A DNA stretch of 64,000 bases from assembly GCA_040544425.1 (NCBI GenBank), contig JBEONO010000008.1, positions 62,001-126,000 of the forward strand, in the 5' to 3' direction. Below the pieces are notes generated by a model, which saw only the letters and a program-made list of their open reading frames with translations, was not told the origin of the DNA and ran no database searches. Below are positions 34,773-43,891 of the stretch, piece by piece. Origin of the DNA: Solimicrobium sp040544425 (GTDB taxonomy: Bacteria > Pseudomonadota > Gammaproteobacteria > Burkholderiales > Burkholderiaceae_D). Position 1 is the first letter of the stretch. Each line of letters starts with the position of its first letter. Position numbers and translations under genes: made by a program.

Positions 34773-35591
34773 TTACTTTTTGGGTTTGGGCCTGACTGAT
34801 TGATCTGCTGGCAAATAGTCTCCCAGCCATTTCATCTCGATTTTTTTATACGTACCGTTGGCGCGGATTTTAATTAACCCGGCGTCCAACGTTGCGGCGG
34901 CCTCTTTGGCATCAGGTCGCTTGAGGGAAAAGCCGACGTACATTTTTTGATTGCTGACGACACCGACCAATCTTGGCTTGACTGAAAAGTCTTCCGGATG
35001 GGTCTTGAGAATATAGTCCGCGCTGATCGTACTGATTAAACTGTAGTCTTGCCGCCCTGCTACCAATTTTCTCAGATTGCTCAAATCGCTCATCGCATAT
35101 TCACGACTGATTCCTTTTGCCTTGTCCAAAAATTCGCCATAAATAGCGCCATTGGTATAACCAACCCGATAGCCGACCAAACTTTGCGGTGTCACCTTGT
35201 TTGGCAAACCCGACTTTTCCATATCATAAATGCCACCAGTATCCGTGAACAGCGACTCATTGGGAAACAGAAAACGGGCTTTGGTGTCGTCATCCAGATT
35301 GATATTGAAGCAGCCTAATTCCGTGCCCGCTTCAACCTGGGCCAAGCAACTTTTGAACGAAGCCGCTTTGAACTTAACCTCAACGCCCTCGGACTCATAA
35401 GCTGCATGAATTACCTCGGCAACAAAACCGACTATCTTGCCGCCGTGCTGCGCACTGTATGGATACCAATCATCCTCCGCAAGCAAGGTTACTGTCTTGT
35501 CCGCAGCAACAGCACTGCTCATTAGCGTGGATATGGCAGCTGTACACAGGCCATATCCACATTGACGAAAAAAGTTAAAAAAATAGTTCAA
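34773..35591 (-). CDS. Periplasmic solute-binding protein, family 3
   Basis: 272 residues. A signal peptide ends at SSAVAADK. The mature protein follows the SBP_bac_3 pattern: LLAEDDWYPY near the start, GFVAEVIHAAYESEGV, and the C-terminal GTYKKIEMKWLGDY. Such proteins bind polar amino acids for ABC importers, but no permease or ATPase is near, so it may act as a stand-alone sensor. It lies 18 bp behind the CocE-type hydrolase gene on the same strand. Confidence 0.87.
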   Translation of the reverse strand: MNYFFNFFRQCGYGLCTAAISTLMSSAVAADKTVTLLAEDDWYPYSAQHGGKIVGFVAEVIHAAYESEGVEVKFKAASFKSCLAQVEAGTELGCFNINLDDDTKARFLFPNESLFTDTGGIYDMEKSGLPNKVTPQSLVGYRVGYTNGAIYGEFLDKAKGISREYAMSDLSNLRKLVAGRQDYSLISTISADYILKTHPEDFSVKPRLVGVVSNQKMYVGFSLKRPDAKEAAATLDAGLIKIRANGTYKKIEMKWLGDYLPADQSVRPKPKK

Positions 35592-35609
35592 TTTTTACTC
35601 AACACTGGT

Positions 35610-37586
35610 TTAGTGAGTTGTTTCAACTACCGGCAATTCAACATAGCTATCCTGTTTTGCACCGTAGTAAATACGCTGCGTGGCTTTTTTATAGTCAGCC
35701 GGTTTGGCCCAAAAAATATTCGGCACAAAAGTCTGCGGATTACGATCATACAACGGGAACCAGCTCGATTGTATCTGCACCATGATGCGGTGACCGGGCA
35801 GGAATACGTGGTTGGCGGTAGGCAGCGCGAAGCGATAACTCAAAGCCTGGTTCGATGCGATCGGCTTGGCGGTTTCGAATCCTTCGCGGTAACGTCCCCT
35901 GAAAATATCGCTGGAAATCATCAACTGATAACCACCCATAACAGGCTGGTTGGCGACTTCATCAGGATACAGGTCGATCACCTTGACAACCCAGTCTGAG
36001 TCGGACCCGCTGGTGGACGCGATGATATTGGCAATCGGTTCACCACTGATCTTGACTGGTGCCGTCAACACCTCGGTGCTGAAACTGAGCACATCGGTTC
36101 TTCCCGACGACTCGCGCTGATCATCAACCAACCAGCGCGGCCAGGTTTGTCCTTTGTTTTCATCGTAACAGCATGGTGGAATTGGTCGTGCCCGATACGG
36201 CACAGGTTTGGCCGGATCGGAAACATATTCATCAAATCCATCTGCTGCTGATGATTTAAAGCTGGCAGTCTGATTGCCAACCAGATGCAATGCTGCCGAC
36301 TTGATCGCGCAACCGCTGGCACATCCCGACGGCCAGCCTGGCAGGCTGCGCCATTTGTTGGTGCCGGTTTCAAACGCATTCACCGGCGCAATCGACAATG
36401 CGGGCGCGTCATCTTTTAAGTAGCGGTCGAGGAACGGTCGCAAAAACTCCTGACGGAAATGCAGCGCAGTGTCGCTGTTGAAATGAATCAGACCCAGACT
36501 GCTTCCATCTCCAATTCCACCGCCATGATTCCAAGGTCCCATCACTAAAAATAATTTGTCGTTATGGATATCTCTGGCTTTGATCGCCTTGTAGACCGCA
36601 ATACCGCCGTAGATATCTTCGGCATCCCACAGACTGTGTACCAGCATGGTCGGTACCGTCAGGGGCTGCTTCGCCAGGATTTTATCGACGGCCTGCTCGC
36701 TCCAAAACGAATCGTAGGCCGGATGAGCCAGCACTTTTTTCCAGAATCCACTTTGTTCCAGACCGCGTTGCCGCCCGAGCTCACCCGCCGATCCGGCCCG
36801 CATGAACATGTCGTAGTCATCGTAATTACTGGTGAACCATTTTGCGTCGTTCTTGCGTGTGACTACCTGTTCCAAAATATACGACATGTTATTTTGCCGG
36901 AAAGCCCCGTTATGGAACCAGTCATCACCACGCCAGCCATCGACCATTGGATTCATCGGCACCGCTACTTTCAGAGCCGGATGCGGATTGATCAATGCCA
37001 TCAGCGGCAAGTAGCCATCGTATGAAATGCCGATGATACCGACCTTGCCGTTCGATTCCGGAATGTGTTTGCTCAGCCAGTCGATGGTATCCCAGGCGTC
37101 GGTTGAATCATCAACCGGCGTTGGATTAAGCGGTCCATGCAGCGGACGATTCATGACATAGTCGCCCTCAGAATCATATTTTCCGCGCACATCCTGCACT
37201 ACGCGAATATAACCGCCTTCAACAATTACATCGCTGGCGTTGTCATAGCCCTGCAAAATGGAGGCCAGATGCGAACTGTCACTGTGGGTCGTCAATTCAT
37301 AGGCACCGTATGGCGTCCTGGTAAGCAAGATCGGGGCACGCTTTATCAGCACACCATTCGCCAGCTTAGGAATGAGAATCACCGTGTTCAGCTTCACGCC
37401 GTCGCGCATTGGAATGGCTTCAATACGTCTGACGTAATCGAAACTGTCTGTGGCTGGGACGTAGTTTTCGGGGGTTTCGCTGGGATAGTTGGGGTAGGCT
37501 GGTGGAACGGTTTGGGCTTGGCAGCTTAACGAAAAAACTACTATGCCGAGGAATATTGCAAGCTGGCTGAGACTTCTTGTTTTCAT
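35610..37586 (-). CDS. CocE/NonD-family hydrolase (X-Pro dipeptidyl-peptidase S15 type)
   Basis: 658 residues from ATG 37586 (MKTRSLSQLAIFLG), which opens a signal peptide; the 39 upstream codons are non-coding. The N-terminal alpha/beta-hydrolase has the nucleophile elbow GIIGISYDGY, and the C-terminal jelly-roll domain carries the late His region (HRIMVQIQSSWFP). The first mature residues include a Cys in SLSCQAQ, so it may be a lipoprotein. Members cleave esters or peptides such as glutaryl-7-ACA or X-Pro dipeptides. The substrate is unknown. Confidence 0.9.
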   Translation of the reverse strand: MKTRSLSQLAIFLGIVVFSLSCQAQTVPPAYPNYPSETPENYVPATDSFDYVRRIEAIPMRDGVKLNTVILIPKLANGVLIKRAPILLTRTPYGAYELTTHSDSSHLASILQGYDNASDVIVEGGYIRVVQDVRGKYDSEGDYVMNRPLHGPLNPTPVDDSTDAWDTIDWLSKHIPESNGKVGIIGISYDGYLPLMALINPHPALKVAVPMNPMVDGWRGDDWFHNGAFRQNNMSYILEQVVTRKNDAKWFTSNYDDYDMFMRAGSAGELGRQRGLEQSGFWKKVLAHPAYDSFWSEQAVDKILAKQPLTVPTMLVHSLWDAEDIYGGIAVYKAIKARDIHNDKLFLVMGPWNHGGGIGDGSSLGLIHFNSDTALHFRQEFLRPFLDRYLKDDAPALSIAPVNAFETGTNKWRSLPGWPSGCASGCAIKSAALHLVGNQTASFKSSAADGFDEYVSDPAKPVPYRARPIPPCCYDENKGQTWPRWLVDDQRESSGRTDVLSFSTEVLTAPVKISGEPIANIIASTSGSDSDWVVKVIDLYPDEVANQPVMGGYQLMISSDIFRGRYREGFETAKPIASNQALSYRFALPTANHVFLPGHRIMVQIQSSWFPLYDRNPQTFVPNIFWAKPADYKKATQRIYYGAKQDSYVELPVVETTH

Positions 37587-37987
37587 TAGATACCTTCTTG
37601 AGTCGTGGGAAATGGGCTGACGTATGTTGTCACAGAATATGCGGCCGGGCAACTCAAAGCCTGTGGCGATGATTGTTGCGGGACAGCATAGCGCCCCTGG
37701 CACGAGACGCCTTTAATCTCAAGCGCAGCACCGTGCCTTGCCTCGGCTACGTTGCCAAAGTTGTTTGTCTCGACTACGGGTAATGATGCAGACTGGGTAG
37801 TGAAGCCGATTCATGTCTGTCGGACAGACGATCCGGATCATGGCGTTGAAAATCCCAAGCCGATCAGGCGTTCACCTTTTGTTACGATATTAATCCTCTG
37901 ACTATTGGCTGACGATTAACAAACGTTGCCCATTCCGTTCTCAAATTAACAAAAAATGAGTTGATAAGGATTAATGCAGAGTAAAGC
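37587..37987. other. Intergenic region with a 15-bp palindrome
   Basis: About 400 bases without a gene. GTCTGTC-G-GACAGAC at 37815-37829 is a perfect palindrome and looks like an operator for a dimeric repressor. I see no terminator or RNA structure. Confidence 0.5.
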
Positions 37988-38227
37988 TTAATGCCAATCA
38001 GAAGAGCGCCGTCTTGACTTGCTGTTTAAAACACGGACACTGATGTTCTTCGGCACACCCGCCTCTTCCATGATTTTCAGGCCTACCGGAACGCCGTCCA
38101 GCGCTGCGGCCGCAATGCCGCGGTTGACCGCAATCTCGACAGCTGCATTAGAACGTTCATCAATTGGCTGTGCAATTACGGTATCTTCTTTGATTCCTTC
38201 AGCAACTACTTTCTTTTCAGCATCCAT
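37988..38227 (-). CDS. Small conserved hypothetical protein
   Basis: 79 residues from ATG 38227 (MDAEKKVVAEGIKED), preceded by GGGGAAG; an ATG at 38260 is also in frame. It is soluble with no signal. The middle part NRGIAAAALDGVPVGLKIMEEAGVPKNISVRVL is repetitive in Ala, Gly and Val and resembles short uncharacterised proteins of beta-proteobacteria. Two palindromes precede it, TTGAA-A-TTCAA at 38240-38250 and TTGAGC...GCTCAA at 38253-38276, which could be operators. The function is unknown. Confidence 0.68.
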   Translation of the reverse strand: MDAEKKVVAEGIKEDTVIAQPIDERSNAAVEIAVNRGIAAAALDGVPVGLKIMEEAGVPKNISVRVLNSKSRRRSSDWH

Positions 38228-38367
38228 TGCTGCTTCCCCTTGAAATTCAAACTTGAGCATTAGATATTACGCTCAAATTATCCAGGAAGTGGTATCAATA
38301 TGTAATCGAATTTTTTAACGAACGCCGAATGGCAAAGCTCACTTACGCCGACTGAGTAAGCCCTGAA

Positions 38368-39294
38368 TCAATCACTCACCAACACGCCATTCAGTACCGG
38401 ATCAACATGGGTCATCACATTTAGTACTGGATGCTGTTTCATGACTCTGTCCGCGGCTTCCGTTGCAATGTGGTGTCCTTCCAAAACCGTCAAGGTCGCA
38501 TCCAGTTCCAAATGCACGTCAACGATAATCAGGTCACCGACCCTGCGCGTGCGCATATCATGCAAACCCAATACGCCCGGGGTTTCAATCAGCGTCTTGC
38601 GAATCTCGGCAAATTCTTCAGGTGACACTGCGCGATCCATCAGATCGCTCATGGCGTCCCAGGCAAACTTCCAGCCCATCCGTCCGATCATGATCCCAAC
38701 TACCATGGCAGCAATCGGATCGAGCAAGGTATATCCCATCAAATTGCCGCTGATACCAATAGCCACGACCAGGGATGAGGCAGCATCGGACCGCGCGTGC
38801 CAGGCGTTTGCTATCAACATGCTGGAGCGAATGCGCTGGGCAATCGCCAGCATGTAGCGAAACAATCCCTCTTTGGCGAACAAAGCAATCAGGGCAACCC
38901 ACAGCGCGATGGTGTGCACCTGGGGGATTTTTTCCGGGTTTTGAATTTTGGCCACGGCAGACCACAACATCCCGATACTCACCACCAGCAATAACATGCC
39001 GAGCACTAACGATGCCGCATTTTCATAGCGCAGATGGCCATACTGGTGATCTTCATCGGCAGCTTTTTTACTCTGCTTGTTTGCCGCCAAAACGACGAAG
39101 TCGGACAGCAGGTCGGACAGGGAATGAATACCGTCTGCAATCAAACCCTGTGATGCTGAAAACATCCCGGCCGAAATCTGAATACTGCTTAATACGACAT
39201 TGACCAGAACGCTGACCAGGGTGCTGCGCTTGGCCGCTTCATGGCGTTCCGGTGTTTCCGGCGGTTCGATCGTGTGTTGTTGGTGAGAAGCCAT
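38368..39294 (-). CDS. Cation diffusion facilitator (CDF) transporter
   Basis: 308 residues from ATG 39294 (MASHQQHTIEPPETPERH); the upstream 27 codons are within the lipA 3' region. Six membrane segments are predicted. The metal site residues are seen in ADGIHSLSDLLSDF (TM2) and AWHARSDAASSL (TM5, HxxxD), and the cytoplasmic C-terminal domain has histidines for further metal binding. It exports Zn2+, Fe2+ or similar divalent cations by proton antiport. It is the last gene of an aroC-lipA-CDF set with spacings of 8 and 7 bp. Confidence 0.93.
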   Translation of the reverse strand: MASHQQHTIEPPETPERHEAAKRSTLVSVLVNVVLSSIQISAGMFSASQGLIADGIHSLSDLLSDFVVLAANKQSKKAADEDHQYGHLRYENAASLVLGMLLLVVSIGMLWSAVAKIQNPEKIPQVHTIALWVALIALFAKEGLFRYMLAIAQRIRSSMLIANAWHARSDAASSLVVAIGISGNLMGYTLLDPIAAMVVGIMIGRMGWKFAWDAMSDLMDRAVSPEEFAEIRKTLIETPGVLGLHDMRTRRVGDLIIVDVHLELDATLTVLEGHHIATEAADRVMKQHPVLNVMTHVDPVLNGVLVSD

Positions 39295-39301
39295 CGTTAT
39301 C

Positions 39302-40267
39302 CTAGAATTCGCCGATAGCCTGCAAATCGGCGTGATAGGACGAGCGCACCATGGGACCGGAGGCAACCTGTTCAAAACCGATCGCTAAAGCATGCAGACG
39401 CAGGTCTTCAAATTCTTCAGGCGTGACATAGCGCTTGAGTGGCAAATGATGTTTACTCGGTTGCAGATATTGACCCAGCGTGAGCATGGTGACACCGTGG
39501 TCACGCAAGTCCTGCATCACCTGCTGAATTTCGGGGATGGTTTCGCCCAGTCCCAACATCAGGCCGGACTTGGTCGGGATAGCCGGATTGTCCTGCCCAA
39601 AGCGCTGCAGCAAAGTCAGCGAATACTGGTAATCAGAACCGGGCCGCGCTTCCTTGTAAAGTCGCGGCACGGTTTCCAGGTTGTGATTGAACACATCCGG
39701 CAGATCCTTGTTCAAAATCGCTAAGGCCACGTCCACGCGACCGCGAAAATCGGGCGTCAACACTTCAATTTTTGTGCCGGGTGTTGCAGCACGAATTGCG
39801 CGTATGCATTCAGCAAAGTGTGCAGCGCCGCCGTCGCGCAGGTCATCCCTGTCTACTGAGGTGACGACCACATAACGCAGTCCCATCGCATGCACGGTTT
39901 TTGCCAGATTGGCCGGCTCATCCAGATCAAGCGGATTCGGACGACCATGACCGACATCGCAAAACGGACAGCGGCGCGTGCAGATATCACCCATGATCAT
40001 GAAGGTGGCGGTACCGCTTTTAAAACATTCACCCAAATTTGGACAGCGCGCTTCTTCGCATACCGTGTGTAATTTATTTTCACGCAAGATCGATTTGATT
40101 CTTGCGACTTCTTCGGTGCCGGTAAATTCGGCGCGGATCCAGCTCGGTTTACGCAAATACTCAGAAGGTTCGGTCGGGACGATCTTAATCGGAATGCGCG
40201 CCATTTTTTCCGCGCCCCGCAGCTTTACTCCAGCGACTGCTTTCGCTGGCTTTTTATCAATATCCAT
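39302..40267 (-). CDS. lipA: Lipoyl synthase
   Basis: 321 residues. It carries both clusters expected of LipA: CEEARCPNLGEC (auxiliary 4Fe-4S) and the radical SAM CTRRCPFCDVGHG. It inserts two sulfur atoms into protein-bound octanoyl groups to make lipoate. lipB, often adjacent, is not here. It lies 8 bp after aroC on the same strand, an unusual neighbour, so co-transcription seems a matter of position. Confidence 0.97.
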   Translation of the reverse strand: MDIDKKPAKAVAGVKLRGAEKMARIPIKIVPTEPSEYLRKPSWIRAEFTGTEEVARIKSILRENKLHTVCEEARCPNLGECFKSGTATFMIMGDICTRRCPFCDVGHGRPNPLDLDEPANLAKTVHAMGLRYVVVTSVDRDDLRDGGAAHFAECIRAIRAATPGTKIEVLTPDFRGRVDVALAILNKDLPDVFNHNLETVPRLYKEARPGSDYQYSLTLLQRFGQDNPAIPTKSGLMLGLGETIPEIQQVMQDLRDHGVTMLTLGQYLQPSKHHLPLKRYVTPEEFEDLRLHALAIGFEQVASGPMVRSSYHADLQAIGEF

Positions 40268-40275
40268 TGTTTCCC

Positions 40276-41388
40276 TTAAGTTTTTGATCTTTTTCCAGCA
40301 ATATCCGGCGTCGTGACCGAGACGTCAGCACATTGCGCTCTGTGTCGCAGCGCATGATCCATCAGCACGAGTGCCAGCATGGCTTCGGCAATCGGCGTGG
40401 CGCGGATTCCGACACAGGGGTCATGGCGCCCAAAAGTCTGCACCACACTCGCCTGCCCCTGCTGATCAATTGAGTTGCGCGGTGTGCGGATTGATGAAGT
40501 CGGCTTGATTGCGATCGAGACGGTGATGTCCTGACCGCTGGAAATGCCGCCTAAAATACCGCCAGCATTATTTCCCGCAAATCCTTGCGGCGTCAGTTCG
40601 TCACCATGTTGTGAACCCTTTTGGGCAATGCAGGCGAATCCGGCGCCAATTTCAACGCCTTTGACTGCGTTAATTCCCATCATTGCATAGGCGATGTCGG
40701 CATCCAGTTTATCGTAGATCGGTTCACCCAATCCAACCGGCACCTGTTCGGCGACCACGTTAACCCGCGCACCAATCGAATCGCCCTGTTTGCGCAAGTC
40801 ATCCATGTAGGCTTCCATGCGGCTCAGCATTGCCTCGTCATCGGTCGCGGCAAAAAACGGATTGGCGTGCACATGCTGCCAGTCTTTAAAAGGAACAGGA
40901 ATCTCACCGAGCTGACTCATATAGCCACGAATGACGGTGCCATATTTTTCGTATAACCATTTCCTGGCGATCGCGCCAGCACCGACCGCCGGTGCGGTCA
41001 GTCGGGCTGAGGAACGTCCACCGCCGCGATGGTCGCGAATGCCGTATTTTTGCCAGTATGTGTAATCAGCGTGACCGGGCCTAAACGTTTCGACAATATT
41101 GCCGTAGTCCTTGCTGCGCTGATCTTCATTGCGTATTAATAAGGTAATCGGTGTTCCGGTAGTCTTGCCTTCAAATATCCCGGACAATATCTCTACAGTG
41201 TCAGATTCCTGGCGCTGTGTTACATGTCTTGAGGTCCCAGGCTTGCGCCGGTCAAGTTCAGGTTGAATGTCGGCTTCAGATAGCAACATTCCCGGAGGAC
41301 AGCCGTCAATAATGCAGCCGATCGCAGGTCCGTGTGACTCACCGAAGGTGGTAACGGTAAACAAAGTGCCGAATGAATTCCCAGACAT
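40276..41388 (-). CDS. aroC: Chorismate synthase
   Basis: 370 residues. Conserved signatures include MSGNSFGTLFTVTTFGESHG, DYTYWQKYGIRDHRGGGRSSARLTA in pieces, and RHDPCVGIRATPIAEAM. It converts EPSP to chorismate with reduced FMN, the last step of the shikimate pathway. It heads the aroC-lipA-CDF unit, transcribed towards lower coordinates. Confidence 0.97.
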   Translation of the reverse strand: MSGNSFGTLFTVTTFGESHGPAIGCIIDGCPPGMLLSEADIQPELDRRKPGTSRHVTQRQESDTVEILSGIFEGKTTGTPITLLIRNEDQRSKDYGNIVETFRPGHADYTYWQKYGIRDHRGGGRSSARLTAPAVGAGAIARKWLYEKYGTVIRGYMSQLGEIPVPFKDWQHVHANPFFAATDDEAMLSRMEAYMDDLRKQGDSIGARVNVVAEQVPVGLGEPIYDKLDADIAYAMMGINAVKGVEIGAGFACIAQKGSQHGDELTPQGFAGNNAGGILGGISSGQDITVSIAIKPTSSIRTPRNSIDQQGQASVVQTFGRHDPCVGIRATPIAEAMLALVLMDHALRHRAQCADVSVTTPDIAGKRSKT

Positions 41389-41581
41389 GATCGTAGTTTT
41401 AGCAAGAAAGCGCCAATTTTAACAGGACAGCCAACCTTAAACCCGACCAAGTTGGCGGTTGCTATGAAAAAGCCGGGTGAACTGTTAGAAATTTCACAAA
41501 TGAAAAGTTGTTTGCCTAGGAAAATGGAGCATATGAGCTATACTGAGCAAAGATTTCGATCCTACTTAGAGGCCTGACTGG

Positions 41582-43810
41582 ATGAGCACCAACCTGCATT
41601 CATCGCAAGACGAGTTAATTTTTTTAGAAGAACTAGAAAAATCGGACCCTCAGATCAAATCTGAAGGGAACCTGACTTGGCGCATCATGATTATCGACGA
41701 TGATCCCGATGTGCATTCAGCAACAACATTCGCGTTAAGCAGTCTGGCAATTCAAAATCGCTCGTTAAGCTTTTTGCATGCCTATTCGGCGGTGCAGGCC
41801 AAAGAAATCCTGAAAAATGAATCCGATATTGCGGTCATCCTGCTTGACGTGGTGATGGAACAGGAAGACGCCGGACTGCAGCTGGTCAATATCATCCGCA
41901 ATGAAATGGGACTATCGGAAGTGCGGATCATTCTGCGCACCGGGCAGCCCGGCTACGCGCCGGAAATCGATGCGATCCGCGACTTCGATATCAATGATTA
42001 CAAGACCAAATCCGAATTAACCCGCACGAAATTATTTACGACGATCACCTCAGCAATCCGTTCTTACGATCAGATCTGTTCCATCAACACCTTACGCCGC
42101 GCCTCTGACATCACCACCCGCTCAAGCCGCGAGCTGATTTCCCAAACCAATCTGAATGAATTCTCGGCGATTGCGATTCGCAGCATCATCGATTATTTCG
42201 AGCTGCCCAACATTAATCTTTTGCTGTTCAGTCAGGAAGAACCAGACGGTCCGCTAAATATCATTGCGGCGAACGGGCAGTTCACGCATTTGCTGAATTC
42301 TCCATTAAAAAATACTGACAATGCCGTGATCTTGCAGACAATCGAAGATTGTTTCACGCAGCGGCAAAATATCCTGGAAGCTCATCACGCGGCACTTTTT
42401 CTGAGCAATACGACGCAGACCCGTTATGCACTGTACGTTGGCGTCAATAAAACTATTACGCCACAGGATGCGCGCTTTTTGGATGTATTTTCCAGCAACG
42501 TATCGGTATGTCTGGACAATGTGCTGCTCAATATCCGGTTACGCAATCATGCATTTACCGATCCGCTGACCAATTTGCCGAACCGGCTGAAGTTGCTGCA
42601 TATGCTGGATCAGATTCTGGCGCAAAAGAACCGGCCGCAAACAACCCTGGCCTTGATTGATATCGATCATTTCGCCGAGACCAACAACGCGCTGGGCCAT
42701 CAATTTGGTGATTTGTTATTGTGTGCCGTTGCTGAACGCCTGCGTCACCACTTCGAACACTCATGCAAACTGGCGCGCATCGGCAGCGATACTTTCTCGA
42801 TCGTTGGTCATAACGATATCGTGCGTCCTGAAATTATCCTGTCGCTGTTCTATGCGCCGTTTCTGATTGAAAAACAAGACGTGCAATTGTCGGCGACCAT
42901 AGGTCTGGTCAAACTCGACGACTATGAGGGCGACACCTCGGATGCATTAAAAGACACCAACATTGCATTGAAACGCGCCAAGAAACAACAGCGTACCGGT
43001 TATGTCTACTTCACCAATAATATGGGTGTCGAGATTCGTGAACGCGTTCGCCTGATGCGCGCCTTAAATACTGCGTTCCAAAAGAATCATTTGTTCGTCG
43101 TCTATCAGCCTCAGGTCAATATTGGGTCCGGCAAGGCGGTCGGCGCCGAAGCTCTACTGCGCTGGAAGACACTCGAAGGAAAATTTATCCCGCCGGATCA
43201 GTTTATTCCGATTGCTGAATATTCAGGCCTGATCATTGAGCTGGGCGATTGGGTACTGCGCAACGCCTGCTATGAATTGCAGGGCCTGATCAAAAAAGGT
43301 TATACCGACTTTAAAATGTCAGTCAATGTCTCGCAAGCGCAATTCCTGCATCCGGAATTTTTGAATTCGGTTCGACGGGCAATCAACGATACCGGCATCC
43401 CTCCAGAAATGCTGGATCTGGAAATTACCGAGTCGATGGCAATGGAAGATCCAATCTTCTTGATGGAGACTTTGCACCAGCTCAAAAAAATCGGCGTTAA
43501 GATTTCCATCGACGATTTCGGCACCGGTTTTTCTTCGCTGAGCTATCTGCAAAAACTGCCGATTGACCAACTCAAGATCGACCGTTCGTTTGTCAGCCAG
43601 ATCGTCGACGCGAGCAGCAGTGCCAGCATCCCCAAGATGATCATTCAGCTCTGTCAGAGTCTTGGATTGACCGTAATCGCAGAAGGTGTGGAAGACCTGA
43701 AACAGGCCGAGGCACTGATTGCCTTCGGCTGCTCGCTGGCGCAAGGTTATTATTATTCCAAACCGCTTGAATCTCTGAAACTGATGGAGTGGCTGGAGAA
43801 GAATCTGTAA
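41582..43810 (+). CDS. REC-DUF3369-GGDEF-EAL signalling protein
   Basis: 742 residues. A receiver domain (~33-155) has MIIDDDPDVHS and the phosphorylated Asp in VILLDVVMEQ. A DUF3369-type sensor (~190-330) follows. The GGDEF domain (~335-490) is degenerate: the active-site SGDEF loop reads IGSDTFSIVG, so it is unlikely to make c-di-GMP. The EAL domain (~500-742) keeps the EALLRW, DDFGTGFSSL and AEGVED motifs, so it is predicted to hydrolyse c-di-GMP to pGpG. It has its own promoter region and no adjacent kinase. Confidence 0.95.
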   Translation: MSTNLHSSQDELIFLEELEKSDPQIKSEGNLTWRIMIIDDDPDVHSATTFALSSLAIQNRSLSFLHAYSAVQAKEILKNESDIAVILLDVVMEQEDAGLQLVNIIRNEMGLSEVRIILRTGQPGYAPEIDAIRDFDINDYKTKSELTRTKLFTTITSAIRSYDQICSINTLRRASDITTRSSRELISQTNLNEFSAIAIRSIIDYFELPNINLLLFSQEEPDGPLNIIAANGQFTHLLNSPLKNTDNAVILQTIEDCFTQRQNILEAHHAALFLSNTTQTRYALYVGVNKTITPQDARFLDVFSSNVSVCLDNVLLNIRLRNHAFTDPLTNLPNRLKLLHMLDQILAQKNRPQTTLALIDIDHFAETNNALGHQFGDLLLCAVAERLRHHFEHSCKLARIGSDTFSIVGHNDIVRPEIILSLFYAPFLIEKQDVQLSATIGLVKLDDYEGDTSDALKDTNIALKRAKKQQRTGYVYFTNNMGVEIRERVRLMRALNTAFQKNHLFVVYQPQVNIGSGKAVGAEALLRWKTLEGKFIPPDQFIPIAEYSGLIIELGDWVLRNACYELQGLIKKGYTDFKMSVNVSQAQFLHPEFLNSVRRAINDTGIPPEMLDLEITESMAMEDPIFLMETLHQLKKIGVKISIDDFGTGFSSLSYLQKLPIDQLKIDRSFVSQIVDASSSASIPKMIIQLCQSLGLTVIAEGVEDLKQAEALIAFGCSLAQGYYYSKPLESLKLMEWLEKNL

Positions 43811-43830
43811 TTTGCTTATATTTGAATATC

Positions 43831-43863
43831 AAAAAACGCCCTGCAATTTGCAGGGCGTTTTTA
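43831..43863. terminator. Bidirectional terminator
   Basis: AAAAAACGCCCTGCAA pairs with TTGCAGGGCGTTTTT across a very short loop, with T tracts on both strands. It separates the EAL gene from the convergent RND operon. Confidence 0.9.
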
Positions 43864-43891
43864 CTTGAGTCAGCCAGATCAGTGAGCCAAA

